Shown: positions 21,000 to 31,030 of the stretch, one piece after another
How positions within the stretch are numbered: the first letter of the stretch is position 1
How the letters are laid out: the number at the start of each line of letters is the position of its first letter
DNA from: Blastocladiella emersonii ATCC 22665
Lineage: Eukaryota; Blastocladiomycota; Blastocladiomycetes; Blastocladiales; Blastocladiaceae
Length of the DNA: 64,000 nt
Assembly (NCBI GenBank): GCA_025594325.1
Contig: JANHCV010000010.1
Span: 496,001 to 560,000 of the forward strand
Reading direction: 5' to 3'
Notes under the pieces: generated by a model
What the model saw: only the letters and a program-made list of their open reading frames with translations
Database searches by the model: none
Told to the model about the DNA's origin: nothing
Program-made: the position numbers and the translations under genes

Positions 21000-22289
21000 A
21001 TGCGACGACTTCCAATCGAGCTCGTCGAGACCATCCTTATCGCCGCCGTCCGCAAGGAGCGGGACAGATTCGATCCGCTGCCGTACTTGCGCGTGGCGCC
21101 GGGCATGACTCAGCTTCGCCGTGTTGTCTTCAACCTCAACTTTTCGCCCTCCTTTTATGCAGCCGAGTGCAGATCGAGCATCCCGTTGCTTAAAGAGTAC
21201 CTTCAATACCGTGGACCGGCCAAGCTTGATATCGGTTTTGCGCCTCTCATGGATGCCTGTCAAAAAGGGCGCGTTGACATGCTTGAGTGGTGGCAGCAGG
21301 CTGGTTTGCCAATGACCATGCACCGTTCGTACTTCGCGACGAAACACATCCCTGTCCTCGAATTTTGGCGCAGCGCAGGTGCCGATATTCGCGAAAACGA
21401 GTGTTCAGTTAATCGTGCTGCCGAAAACGGCTGGCTTCACGTCCTGGACTGGTGGAGGGAGAGCGGGCTGGAGCTTACGTATTCTGTGGATGCCATCGAT
21501 CAAGCTGTGCGCACTAATCGCATTGAAGTCTTGGACTGGTTTGCTTCCCACGGGCTGGAGATCAAGCACGACTGGGCGCTCTTCTACGCGACTTGCGGCA
21601 AACGTTTCCACATTCTGGATTGGTTCAAGGCACACGGTCTACCCATGAGTCCACCCGACCTCGATTTCACCTGGATTGACTCGCTTTCGCTCGATTGGTG
21701 GCGGCGCGAATGTCCCGACTGGTTTGCAAAGCTCCACTGGGACAAAATGATTACGGACGCTGTACATCGACCCACTCCTGAGCGTCTCGAGTGGATCCGC
21801 AGCTCCATGGTCCCCGCTGGCGACCCGAGGTGGTGCATCACACCCTCGTTGGTTGATCGAGCGTGCAGAGCTGGTCGAACACCTGTGCTTGCTTGGCTGA
21901 ACGAGAACTTGCCACCTTCCGCGCTCACATATACCGAGGCCGCGCTGGACGACGTCTTAGAGTCACTTAGCAAGCTATCTGTGCTTCAATGGTTTCACAG
22001 TACTGGACGAGAACTCAAGTACACCAGCGCTGCGCTCGAGAAATTCACCCAGTACGGCCAGATCGAGTATCTTCAATGGCTTGCGGACCATGACTACGAG
22101 CTCAAGTACGCTCCCGGCATCGGCAGTCGCGCTCTGATGCATGGACAGCAGCGAGTTGCTGCGTGGTGGCGAGCCACTGGGTTGCCCAACTGCTTCCTCG
22201 CGAGCGCGCAGGTCAAGTTCTCATCCGAAGCTATGTTGACGTGGGCTCAGGACAACGGCTTGGATGACGGATACCTGCTCGGCGATTGA
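21000..22289 (+). CDS. Tryptophan-rich ankyrin-like repeat protein
   Basis: About 430 residues from the ATG at 21000, chosen because the paralogue at 31031 starts at the equivalent point (MKTPIELIEAIL against MRRLPIELVETIL); in-frame ATGs at 20868, 20949 and 20979 would lengthen it. The N-terminus is F-box-like. The rest is about a dozen 25-35-residue units of the form VDMLEWWQQAGLPM, HVLDWWRESGLEL or IEVLDWFASHGLEI, a degenerate ankyrin pattern with paired Trp. No signal peptide or membrane span. It shares this N-terminal plan with the LRR family in the window but has no LRRs. Function unknown. Confidence 0.8.
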   Translation: MRRLPIELVETILIAAVRKERDRFDPLPYLRVAPGMTQLRRVVFNLNFSPSFYAAECRSSIPLLKEYLQYRGPAKLDIGFAPLMDACQKGRVDMLEWWQQAGLPMTMHRSYFATKHIPVLEFWRSAGADIRENECSVNRAAENGWLHVLDWWRESGLELTYSVDAIDQAVRTNRIEVLDWFASHGLEIKHDWALFYATCGKRFHILDWFKAHGLPMSPPDLDFTWIDSLSLDWWRRECPDWFAKLHWDKMITDAVHRPTPERLEWIRSSMVPAGDPRWCITPSLVDRACRAGRTPVLAWLNENLPPSALTYTEAALDDVLESLSKLSVLQWFHSTGRELKYTSAALEKFTQYGQIEYLQWLADHDYELKYAPGIGSRALMHGQQRVAAWWRATGLPNCFLASAQVKFSSEAMLTWAQDNGLDDGYLLGD

Positions 22290-22413
22290 ATGAACACGGC
22301 ATTTCTGCTTTCAACAGCTCGGTGGCCCTTCGACAATCATTTTCGCGGTTCGCGATGGTGGCCATGGTCATGGTCATGGCCATAAACCGCGCGCTCGTGC
22401 CGAAAAAAATAGA

Positions 22414-22912
22414 TCAAATTGTCACACTCCTTTGCGCTCGAGCGACTCGTTCGACTACTTGTGGGGCAACGAAAACCTCGGGCGGGGGCGGGCGAGAGCG
22501 CGAGTGTGCCTTTACGTGCGCCGCGATCCTGTCCGCGAGCTCGACCGCGCGTGTGCCGCTGCTGTCGCGCGTGTCCTTCCTGATCTGGCGCGGTGTTCGA
22601 GCGGAGCCGAAGGGAAACAGTCGCTTGCGGTCTGTGAGCGCGTCCGTGAGCTGCTTCGCGTAGGGCGGGCACGGTAGATCGCGTCGCGACGAGTCGCGAG
22701 TAAGCATGACGCGTAAGCGTCACGTTAATCATCTTGTCGTCGCGTGTGGCGGGTACGCTGAGGCCAAGCAAAAGAATGACGCGACTGAACTTGAAAAAGC
22801 TCATGGCAGGAACCGCAACGAGAACGGTGGGCGGGTCCGTGTTGATGCGCGACTCGAACAGCTGGGACACGAGCTGCAGCAAGCGGTACGTGTCGCCAAC
22901 ACGTGTCGCCAA
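22414..22912 (-). pseudogene. Partial copy of the 3' end of the 23051-25603 gene
   Basis: Two blocks are homologous to the neighbouring gene: VGDTYRLLQL... SRVILLLGLSVPATRDDKMINVTL near 22.8 kb, and AKQLTDALTDRKRLFPFGSAR... KAHSRSRPPPPEV near 22.5-22.7 kb. The stretch that lies between them in the full gene (about 45 residues) is missing and the frame changes. There is no 5' part. A truncated tandem duplicate. Confidence 0.7.
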
Positions 22913-23050
22913 GACCCCGTTGGCTATCGCCGAGGCGCACTCACTACTCGTTCATTTATATTTCCATTTCAAAAGACCGTGCGAGAGGAGGATGTATGCA
23001 ACGATGTATATTGGAGTAGTTTCCATAACTTCGCTGCTTGCACGCTCTCT

Positions 23051-25603
23051 TCACTCAGCAGCTGGCGGGCGACAAAGGAGGTCAAGGTGCTCGCGCAGCT
23101 CGTCCCAGCGAGGGATCCCCTCCTCCGCGGGGATCGCGCCCAGCGCATTCTTGAGCGGCTCGAGCAGGACGCACGCCTTGAGGCGCTCGCACTCGACCAC
23201 GGGCGGCGGGTGGGAGCGCGAGTGGAGCTTGATGCGCCCGTCGACCTTGTCCGCGTGCTTGGCCGCGCGCGCGCCGCAGCTGTCGCGCCCGTCCGTCTCG
23301 AACTGGAGCGGAACTCGGGCGAACGCGAACGGGACTGGCCGCTTGAGGTCGGTGAGCACGTCAATGAGCTGTTTCGCGGCGGGAGTGCGAGACTTGGCTA
23401 GAAGTGGCACGCGCGCGTCGTGGTGGTCAGCGGGTCATCCGCAACGTATCGTGAGCGACGACAACGTACCGCACATGTTGAGAAAGACGGCCTGCGAGCC
23501 CTTGCCGCGACGAGGGATGACGTACTTGAGGTGCGCTGGCGAGACGGCGGCGACGAGCGCGACCTCGGCCACGATCTTGAGCGACGCGAACGGCGTGGCA
23601 TCGATCATCTGCAGCGTCGCGTCAACCATCTTCTCGCGCATGGCGGGCACACGGAGGCCGAGCACCGGGATGGCGCGGCTAAAGTTGTCGAAGATGCCGG
23701 CGGGGATCGAGGCGCGGTCGCCGAGCGGGTCGCCGTGTGGGTTATCACACGACGGGCGCAGCGCGCTCTGGAGCGCTCGGTACGCGTCGCCGAGTGACTA
23801 GGCGCCAGTCACGGTTCGACCGCGACCCCGCTGCGGCTCGCGCCGCATGTACATGAGCAGCGGCGAGACCTTGGCGTAGACGAGGAAGCGCTCCCACAGC
23901 GGGTCGTTCGCGCCGTCGTCGCCGAGCCACGACGGGTAGTCGACGTCGTCGTACACGGCGGCGCGGTACCACTGCCGCGCGCGCTTGAGGAGCGAGGCGT
24001 GCGAGGTGTGAGTGAGCGCGCTTATGACCTCGACTTTGGCGGCGTCGCGGGGGATCAGCACCTCGCCGCAGCCGAGCGCCTCCTCGATGTTGTCGGCAAC
24101 GCACGCGAGGAACAGCACGATCTGCGCGAGGTCCTCGGCCTCGGCCGCGAGCGACGACGTGGCCCGACCGCGCGCCGGGTGCCGCAGCCGCGCGAGCAGC
24201 TTTCGGTAGTCGATCGTGTCGCCCGCCTCCGACATGGCCTCAGCGAGCACGCCGCCGTCGTGCGGTCCGTCGGCGCGGATCTGCTCGATGAAGTCGTCAA
24301 GCAGGTCCGGGTCCGTGAGCAGGTTCTCGATGCGCGAGTACACGAACGCGCCGAACAGCTGCGTGCCCGGCTCGGCGCCCGTTGGGGTCTCGACGCCGAG
24401 GTACGCGAGGATGTGCGCGCGTCGGTGGGCGGGGACGAGCGCGACGATGCGTGCTGTGACTGCGGCGGCGGCTGACGTGGCGGCGGGCGTGGGGCGAGGC
24501 GACGTGGGCGAGCGCGGTGGCGAGCGCGAACGAGGCGATGTGGACAAACGCGGTGGCGAGTGCGGACTAGGTGGAGTGGGCGAGAGCGGCGGCGAGAGCG
24601 GCGGCGAGCGCGAAGAGGTGCGAGATGAAGCGGAGGAGCGCGGTGCTGGTCGCTGCTCGAGTAGCGGCGCCACGGGAGTCGTGTCCTCGTCGTCCGATAG
24701 GTCATCCATGTCGGCGGCGCCCTCCTCGTCGGTGAGGGTGACGAGTGGTGCACGCGGAGGCGGAGCCACGATGGAGGGCGAAGGCGAGGGCGAAGGCTTG
24801 GCAGGCGAGGAAGCAGGGGACGCAGCGGGCACGAGCAGGTTGGTGCCTGTGGGCAGCGGCGGCAAGTCAAGGTCCATTGGCTCAGCCTTGATCGTCGCGT
24901 CGCATTCGACACGCGGGGTGCGCGACGGCAACGGAGGCGTGTCAACGGGTACCTTGACGCGCACCAGCGGGCGTGGCGGCGTGGACGGCGGGCCGTCGGT
25001 GATGGGCATGGTCGACGCCGGCTCGAGCGGCGCGGGCCGGTCCCGGCGAGAGCGAGGCGACGTAGATGCCGAGGCGGCGTGGACAGGAGGGCTGCAGCTG
25101 CGTCGACCGTCACGACTCGAACTGCGACGGCGGATTGAGATGGCGGACTCGCGCGCGACAGGTACCGGGCGGGACTCCAGCGGCGCGTCGCTGAACGTCT
25201 CGGCAGCCGCAGACCCGTTGAGCAGTTCCGTGCGCTCGAGTTCCATGGCCTGCCCGGCGCGCGACCACACTTCCGTCGTGTCAAAGAACGCGGCCTCGTC
25301 GGCGCGCTGGAAGATGACGCGGTAGCCGTCGGGAAGGTCCATGTAGACGGAGTGCGACGGCGCCGGCATAGAACGGAGCACCGAGTCGACGCCCGCTTCC
25401 CGCAGCCAGTCGAGGTAGAGCCTCGCAGCATGACGGTTCGGAGTCACCGGCGGGCCGCCGAGATTTGGGGCGGTGGCGGGATGCACGCTTGGGCGGTCCA
25501 GGCGCAAGGCCGCAGCGGCAGGTGACGAGACTGCCAACTCGGACGTTCTCGCGCGGCGGGGCGGCGCGCCGCGGTCCCGATCGTAGGATTCATGGAGTTG
25601 CAT
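23051..25603 (-). CDS. Unknown serine/proline-rich protein, with an in-frame TAG to be explained
   Basis: The 5' part (25603-23798) is an open frame of 601 residues: a structured N-terminus (RLYLDWLREAGVDSVLR), a long Ser/Pro/Arg-rich disordered middle with an acidic patch (DDLSDDEDTT), then a helical domain (VTARIVALVPAHRRAHILAYLG... YRKLLARLRHPARG). A TAG at 23798-23800 ends it, but the same frame continues for about 110 codons (SLGDAYRALQS... IPVLGLRVPAMREKMVDATLQ) to a GTACGT donor at 23469, a CTTCTAG acceptor, and a last exon 23397-23051 ending RPPAAE. Two paralogous fragments conserve this downstream part, so it is coding in origin. Either an intron removes the TAG (no strong in-phase donor found) or the gene carries a nonsense mutation. 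No function recognised. Confidence 0.6.
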
Positions 25604-25725
25604 TTTGCATGAGGTTAACGTGACGCCCGTCGAGACTGGGTCGCGGCGGGATGAGCGGTGGGCAGGCGGCGCGATCAGAGCAGCAATGGGCCGTGCGATC
25701 ACATGATAAATCAACGCGTCTCTCA
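25604..25725. promoter_or_regulatory. 5' flank shared with the LRR gene at 28177
   Basis: Upstream of the unknown gene, blocks recur in the same order and orientation as upstream of the unrelated LRR gene at 28177: the start-proximal GCAAAATG context, an ACGT.(A/G)CGCCCG block, a GGCAGGCGGC-like block, and CCGTGCGATCACATGATAAA followed by ACGCGTCT.TCAA. The distal part holds TCACATGA (25699-25706) and ACGCGTC (25714-25720). Confidence 0.6.
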
Positions 25726-26368
25726 ACCGGTCTCTCTCGTCGGCCGAGCGAGTCGAACCACGTCATTAACCTGCAACTTCACTCCCAGGTCAAGCAACTC
25801 GTACTTAGGCTTATGAGTGGCGCGAATGCCGAGGTGAAGGGCTCTCCGCGCGATGCTTGTGACGAAATCGACGCCGTTGTCATCAAGACCGGAATGGCGT
25901 GGCTCAAGTTGTCGACGATGGTGGCGGGATCGCGACACGGATAACTAGCGAGTCGCCATGCGGGTCCTCGCACAGAGCGCCATGCAGCGCTCGGTAAGCG
26001 TCGGCAAGTCCCTCCGCGCTGACGGCAGGCGAGGCGTCATGCGCGCAAGGTCGCGGCGCATGTAGTGCACTTGATACTGAGGAGCGCGGAGAGGTGCGCG
26101 AGGCGGTGGGGTGAGCTGCGCAGCAGCGGACGCGACAACGGCTGCGGTAGCTGATAAGTGTGAAAACAAGGACGAGCGACGCGAGGCGACGAGAAGAGTG
26201 AGTTCGAAGATGTGAGTGGACATGACGACGAGCGAGGCGAACCAACGATTCTGGTTGCGGTCCCAGTGTCTGTGCCGCGGCAGCCGCGTCGTTGCCGTCC
26301 AACATGTCATCCATGTTGGCGACGTGCTCCTCATTGGTGAGAGTGATGGTGTGCGAGACTGCGCACAA
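25723..26368 (-). pseudogene. Degenerate second partial copy of the 23051-25603 family
   Basis: Short blocks match the intact neighbour in order but in shifting frames: TITLTNEEHVANMDDMLDGN (compare VTLTDEEGAADMDDLSDD), YMRRDLARMT (compare YMRREPQRG), LADAYRALHGALCEDPHGD (compare LGDAYRALQSAL... NPHGD) and NLSHAIPVL (compare NFSRAIPVL). Large internal parts are gone. A fossil duplicate just upstream of the main gene. Confidence 0.65.
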
Positions 26369-26485
26369 TGTGTTGTTGAGCGAGCGGGCAGTAAAAGAAC
26401 CGTCAGGAACGACGCAGCATCTCGTGTATTCATGTCAGTTGCCAGGTTTGCGTGGCACAACCCCGGAACGACAGCAGCACAACCC

Positions 26486-28177
26486 TCATCTGTACCGATA
26501 GAACGAAGTGTTCGCCGTGGGCAATAAGGCGGCCTTGAGTGCCGCGCGACCTTGGTCCGTCAGGTTGTCAGTTGGGTAAGAGAGGGGTTTGAGAGAGTTT
26601 GGTAAATGCTTGGCGAGAGCGAACGCTCCGATGTCCGTGACTTGATTTTTATTCAAGGATAAATCAAACAAGGTCGGCGGGAGCGCTGGCGCGAGCGCTT
26701 CCACCGCCTTGTCGTCAAGCTGTGCCGAATCAAGTATCAGTCGTTCAAGCCGCGGAGGCATGTGCGTCGCTAGGAGCGTCGCGCCTTCCAGCCCGACATC
26801 AGCCGACATCAAGGTAAGTTGTGCGAGCGAATGCGGGAGCTTCGGAATCAGAGCCAGCATACCAGCGCGCGACATGTTGCATCGAACAGCAACAAGGTGT
26901 TTGAGACCTTGAGGGAGCGCTCGGGCAAGTGCGACGATCGCATCGTCTCTCGCTGGCTTGGAGGCATCGAATTCAAGGACGAGGGATTCAAGCGCAAAGC
27001 GGGCTGGGTCGCCGAATGGGAGGAACAGCTGAGGCGACAGGTCGCTGCCCGAGATCACGAGCGTGTTGAGCTGCAGAGGGAGCGATTGCGAAACCTCGCG
27101 CGCCAGAGGTGGAGTGGGTGGGGTGTCAATCGATCCAGAACGCGAGTTGCCGCCAGTCTCAGTCGTAAGTCCAACCAGCAGCTCGTGGAGCGATGCAGGG
27201 AGTAGCGGAGCAAGTTTAGCAAAACCCGCGCTTGTCAAGCGGTTCATTGCAAGATCGAGTTTGCGGAGGTGCGGCGGAAGGGCACGCGCGAGCTCGAGAG
27301 CGCCACCATCGTTGAGGCCGCAGTTGGAAAGAAACAAGGATTCAAGCGCTGCGGGAAGGTTACGAGTCAAGGAGGGGATTGCGGCTGCGGAGATCCGTGC
27401 AGAAGTGATGGTCAGAGTTTCGAGGGCCTGCGGCCAAACGATTGGCACGAGATGACGTGACGACGCGGGTGTGCTGCCGAACCAGTATCCCGCAAAGAAG
27501 GCAGAGCGCAAGGACGGGGGGAGTCTCAGGGCAAGCAGCCGCGGTAGGTCAACCGTGCATCCGTCCATCCGAATTGACTCAAGAGACTGCGTGGGGCTGG
27601 CCATGGCGGCGTTGAGTGCGTTGATTCCAGCAATTGAGATGGGTCGAGGATTCAACACTAGGTTTGTGACGGAACCTGATGCAACCTTTGCACAAACCTT
27701 GTCAAGTCCTTCGTCCACGGAGAGAACTCGGAAGGCATCCTTGTCGTCCGAGTCAAAATCTTGGTACGATCGAGGCCGGACTCCCAGGGCGACATGGGCA
27801 TCCGGATACTCGTCGCCGCGGCGGTCGAGCCAGCGTTTGATTTGGGCAACGTTGAACGAGCCTGAAGCGCGCCACCATTCGAGAGTGTCGAGATGCCGCC
27901 CGTCGATAGCGCTCTCAAGCGCGCCAAATGAGCAGCGAAGCGGAACACCGAGAGCAACCAATTTGTTGAGCGCGACGACATTTCCGCACGCAGTCGCCTC
28001 CTCGAGTGTGAAGTACACTGCACGGTGCTGGAAGATGCGCTGAACTCGTGGGGCCAAAGCCGGTGGAAAGACGCCGACGTACTCGAGGAGCCCAAGCGTG
28101 TCGGCAGGGTCGTGTCGCAAAATCGCATAAACAAGAATCCGTTCGATGATTTCAGGCACATGAATAGCTTTGAGCAT
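26486..28177 (-). CDS. Lineage-specific F-box-like/ankyrin-like/LRR protein, third intact copy
   Basis: A single open frame of 563 residues starting MLKAIHVPEIIERILVYAI, aligned with copy B. Two ankyrin-like units (NVVALNKLVALGVPL, LDTLEWWRASGSF) precede about a dozen LRRs with the LP..L..L.L rhythm (LPAALESLFLSNCGLND, LPPHLRKLDLAMNRLTS, LPPTLFDLSLNKNQVTD). A Ser/Thr/Pro-rich insert (GNSRSGSIDTPPTPP) interrupts the array. No introns. Its 5' flank is shared with the unrelated gene starting at 25603. Function unknown. Confidence 0.85.
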   Translation of the reverse strand: MLKAIHVPEIIERILVYAILRHDPADTLGLLEYVGVFPPALAPRVQRIFQHRAVYFTLEEATACGNVVALNKLVALGVPLRCSFGALESAIDGRHLDTLEWWRASGSFNVAQIKRWLDRRGDEYPDAHVALGVRPRSYQDFDSDDKDAFRVLSVDEGLDKVCAKVASGSVTNLVLNPRPISIAGINALNAAMASPTQSLESIRMDGCTVDLPRLLALRLPPSLRSAFFAGYWFGSTPASSRHLVPIVWPQALETLTITSARISAAAIPSLTRNLPAALESLFLSNCGLNDGGALELARALPPHLRKLDLAMNRLTSAGFAKLAPLLPASLHELLVGLTTETGGNSRSGSIDTPPTPPLAREVSQSLPLQLNTLVISGSDLSPQLFLPFGDPARFALESLVLEFDASKPARDDAIVALARALPQGLKHLVAVRCNMSRAGMLALIPKLPHSLAQLTLMSADVGLEGATLLATHMPPRLERLILDSAQLDDKAVEALAPALPPTLFDLSLNKNQVTDIGAFALAKHLPNSLKPLSYPTDNLTDQGRAALKAALLPTANTSFYRYR

Positions 28178-28350
28178 TTTGCATGGAGTTTACGTGGCGC
28201 CCGCCGTGGGGTGTTGTTGAGTTGCGAACGGCGGACAGGCGGCAGTCGAGCGAAAGGAGCCCCGGCCGACGCAAAAATGAAGGCTTGAACCAGCACCCCT
28301 GCTTGAACATGCACCGTGCGATCACATGATAAATTGACGCGTCTTTCAAT
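28178..28350. promoter_or_regulatory. 5' flank of the third LRR gene, with composite motif
   Basis: Contains TCACATGA at 28322-28329 and GACGCGTC at 28336-28343, six bases apart, inside a block nearly identical to 25691-25725. The start-proximal block (GCATGGAGTTTACGTGGCGC) is also shared with that locus and more loosely with the LRR copy at 14249. Confidence 0.55.
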
Positions 28351-29935
28351 CTGCGAGAGACAGCTTCGTCGAGGGGTGTTGCGATTTCCGTCGAAAGTAC
28401 ATCTGATCTTACATTGGGCGATTCGCGTTCACTTCTCGGGTTCTAAACTACACGAGCCCATGCGAACGTCATATAAACGCGTCGATTCGGTGCGAGACAT
28501 GAACACGCTTCAAATGTCTCGCGCGGGTCGCGCGGGTCACGCGATCCGCCACTGACTGATCGATTGCACTGCGGAGCCTCGAACTGGAGTAGTCTCGGTG
28601 CACAGATTCGTTCCCACGTGTGGCGCGCCGTTGGACCTGCCAAACGCGTCAAAGTGGCGCTCGGGCTGACCGTGGAAACGAGTCTGGAATCTAGTTTCAC
28701 CCCCACCCCTCCCGCCACGTATTTCGCGCGGATAATCGTTCGCGCCGCGTTACTTCCCCGCTCGTAATAAAAGTCGCCTCGGTCGACTCAGACGATGGAC
28801 ATGATTTTACACGCCCTACCCGCTCGTGCAGGTCCGGCCCCGTAAATCCGCACCGATCACGCTGGAGAGGTGGGTCCTGCCTCGGCGGGGGTCCGGGGTC
28901 CTCGGCCGATCCGCGCCGACGTCGCACCGGCACCTCCATGGCCCGTTTGGCCTCGGACCGGGCGCATTCGAAAGCGCTTCTCCCAGGCTACACGCTGGTA
29001 CCAATTTAAAATGGGACGGCTCACGGGGTGGCGAGAAGGGGCGAGCATCGACTCGGCGCGCCTGTGGAGGTCGGGCACCAAGTGGCGACCTCGCTCAAAC
29101 AAGCTGGATGTGTTTTATTGTGTTGCAGGAGCCCCCTGTACTGGTTTGCAGTGAGTGCGCTCGGTGGGGAGTTGGGTATGGTCCGCGAAAGGTTGGGTCG
29201 GAGCGCGTCCACGCGACTGACTTGCAGGCGACCCGCCGACCGTGCCACTTGGTCGATTTCCGAGTTCTCGACGGTTTCTGATAGAGCTCAACGGGCTGAA
29301 CATGATGGTGGTCAGGAACTCACGAAGGCCAGCGATCTGACGTCCCTGGGTGGGGGCGAAGCAGCTGTTGACTTTGCGCTCAAGCGAGGCGAGTTAAATG
29401 GGTGCTACCGAGCCAAAACACCGCCCAAACGAAATTAATGGGCCTTGTTTACGTCTCACGATGTTTTGCTTTGGACCCGGCGAAAGGGAGTTGTGTGTGT
29501 GGTCAAGCGGCGGTAGGACTTGAGCGCGACCCGCGCTCGCCGCGCCCAAGTCCCCCGCTGCGCCACCCACTCCCCTTGTTCGTGGACTCCACTCTTCATG
29601 TAACCCCACGAAAGATGTCGAGAGAGCTCCCCAAGTGACGATATCAAGGTTTGTCGACGTAAAGTTTGAGCTGCCAACGACTAGCCGCGTACGTGGCCTT
29701 CTGTCAGTGCAACTTGCCGCGGGCTCGCGTTTGTGATCGGGCAGCCCCAGATTGGGTAGCCACCGATGGCCCCGAGTCTGCTCTTTCGAACAAGCATGGT
29801 CCGAGGGAAAGTTGTTTGGGGGGCACGTCGAGCGGGTCGCCCGAAAGGTGATCGCGGTGACGCACTCCGACCAACCATCGGCGCTCACTTTCCACCGTCG
29901 CAACAACCCCCCACCACCGACCTACTTGGTGCAAA

Positions 29936-30007
29936 GGCACCTAATCCGATCAAAATAAGTTGCTCTTTCCAAGGAGACTAGTTACGGAGAAATCGGATCA
30001 GGTGCCT
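29936..30007. repeat. Imperfect short inverted repeat (possible MITE)
   Basis: AGGCACCTAATCCGAT at the left and ATCGGATCAGGTGCCT at the right are near-perfect inverted copies separated by about 40 AT-richer bases. Size and form suit a tiny palindromic element, but I could not define a target duplication. Confidence 0.4.
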
Positions 30008-30374
30008 AACGTCAGCAAGGCGGGGAAGTCGGGGTTTGGCCCTGTTCACTCAGACCTGACTCAATTGAGACGTGACGGGTACGAGCGAGTTGCCCCGGCC
30101 GAGAGCTTTCGAAAACTGTCAATCGCAGTGAAATCGGCCTCGTGGGGAGCCCGGACGGGGTGGGTCGGCCTCCGAGCGCGACGCCCGCCCGCGCTTCCCG
30201 CGCCTGATCCTCCGCACCAGTACGGATTTAGGCTTAGCAGACCGCAGATCCGCGTAGCCCATGATGCATCGCACGAGATTGCTGAATGACCCGAGGCCAA
30301 AAGATCAACGGTGGGGGTGGAATTGACGAAAGACCGCGCCGGGGGTAATTATCGGCGAGAAAAGCACTGCTGAG

Positions 30375-30829
30375 TGGACACGTTGCGCAATTCGGGCCTC
30401 CCCCCGAATCCTGAAAGGCTGGCGCGTCCACGCGACCTGCGCCGCCGCCAGCTTGCGGGCGCCGCCGCGACCTGCCACCCATGTCGCCGCTCGCGGAACG
30501 CGGCCGACGCGTGGAAGCGAGGCCTGAAAGTTCGGCCCTCGCTTTGCAGGGAGTCGCGAGTGCAGCGCTCGTCGAGAGGCGTGGCAGGTCGCTTGCGTTG
30601 CGGTTCGGCGCGTCGCGTGACGCGGCCCAGCCTTTCAGGATTCGGGGGGAGGCCCGAATTCACCTTTCCGACTGTCCCCCCAGGCCGAGGCTTGTGCCCG
30701 GGCGGTGTCATCATGTGAGCGGCGCTGGGGGGAAAACCCGCACCGCATCGCACGGGGAATCGGCTCACGTGGTGGCGTTTCAGCCACACAGTGGGGGCTG
30801 TCGGAAAGGTCTGTTGCGCAACGTGTCCA
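30375..30829. repeat. Nested inverted repeats (cruciform-forming element)
   Basis: Three stems are nested. The outer stem is TGGACACGTTGCGCAA (30375-30390) with its inverse at 30814-30829. Inside, a 34-bp block beginning AATTCGGGCCTCCCCCC (30389-30422) is inverted perfectly at about 30627-30660 and continues as a weaker match. A second inner stem pairs CACCTTTCCGACTG (from 30661) with its inverse near 30798-30812. This looks like one palindromic element inside another, or a compound MITE. No coding capacity recognised. Confidence 0.65.
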
Positions 30830-31030
30830 GTGAAACTAGACTCCAGACTCGTTTACGCGTCGGCCTGCACGCCGTGACCCCACGTGACCCCTCTGACGCC
30901 CCTGCCGTAAGCGGAAACGAGCTGGCACCGAGACTAGAACTGGAGCGTCGACGTGCGCCGCTGGCCGCCTCCCCTCCCAAGCACGACGGTGACGACACCA
31001 TATGAAGCGAGGACACTTGATGCAACTCCC

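Larger units (their letters stand above)
28351..30952. other. Long stretch without a recognisable gene
   Basis: Open frames here are short, overlap on both strands and show no family I know. Composition is more mixed than in the genes, with AT-richer patches near 28.4, 29.4 and 29.9 kb. It holds a hairpin at 29936-30007 and a nested palindrome at 30375-30829. Most likely decayed repeat DNA. Confidence 0.6.

Noticed and set aside
28826-29281. A 151-codon plus-strand frame in the gene-poor zone
   Set aside because: No similarity to any family I recognise, heavy overlap with frames on the other strand, and no splice or start context; reads like chance.
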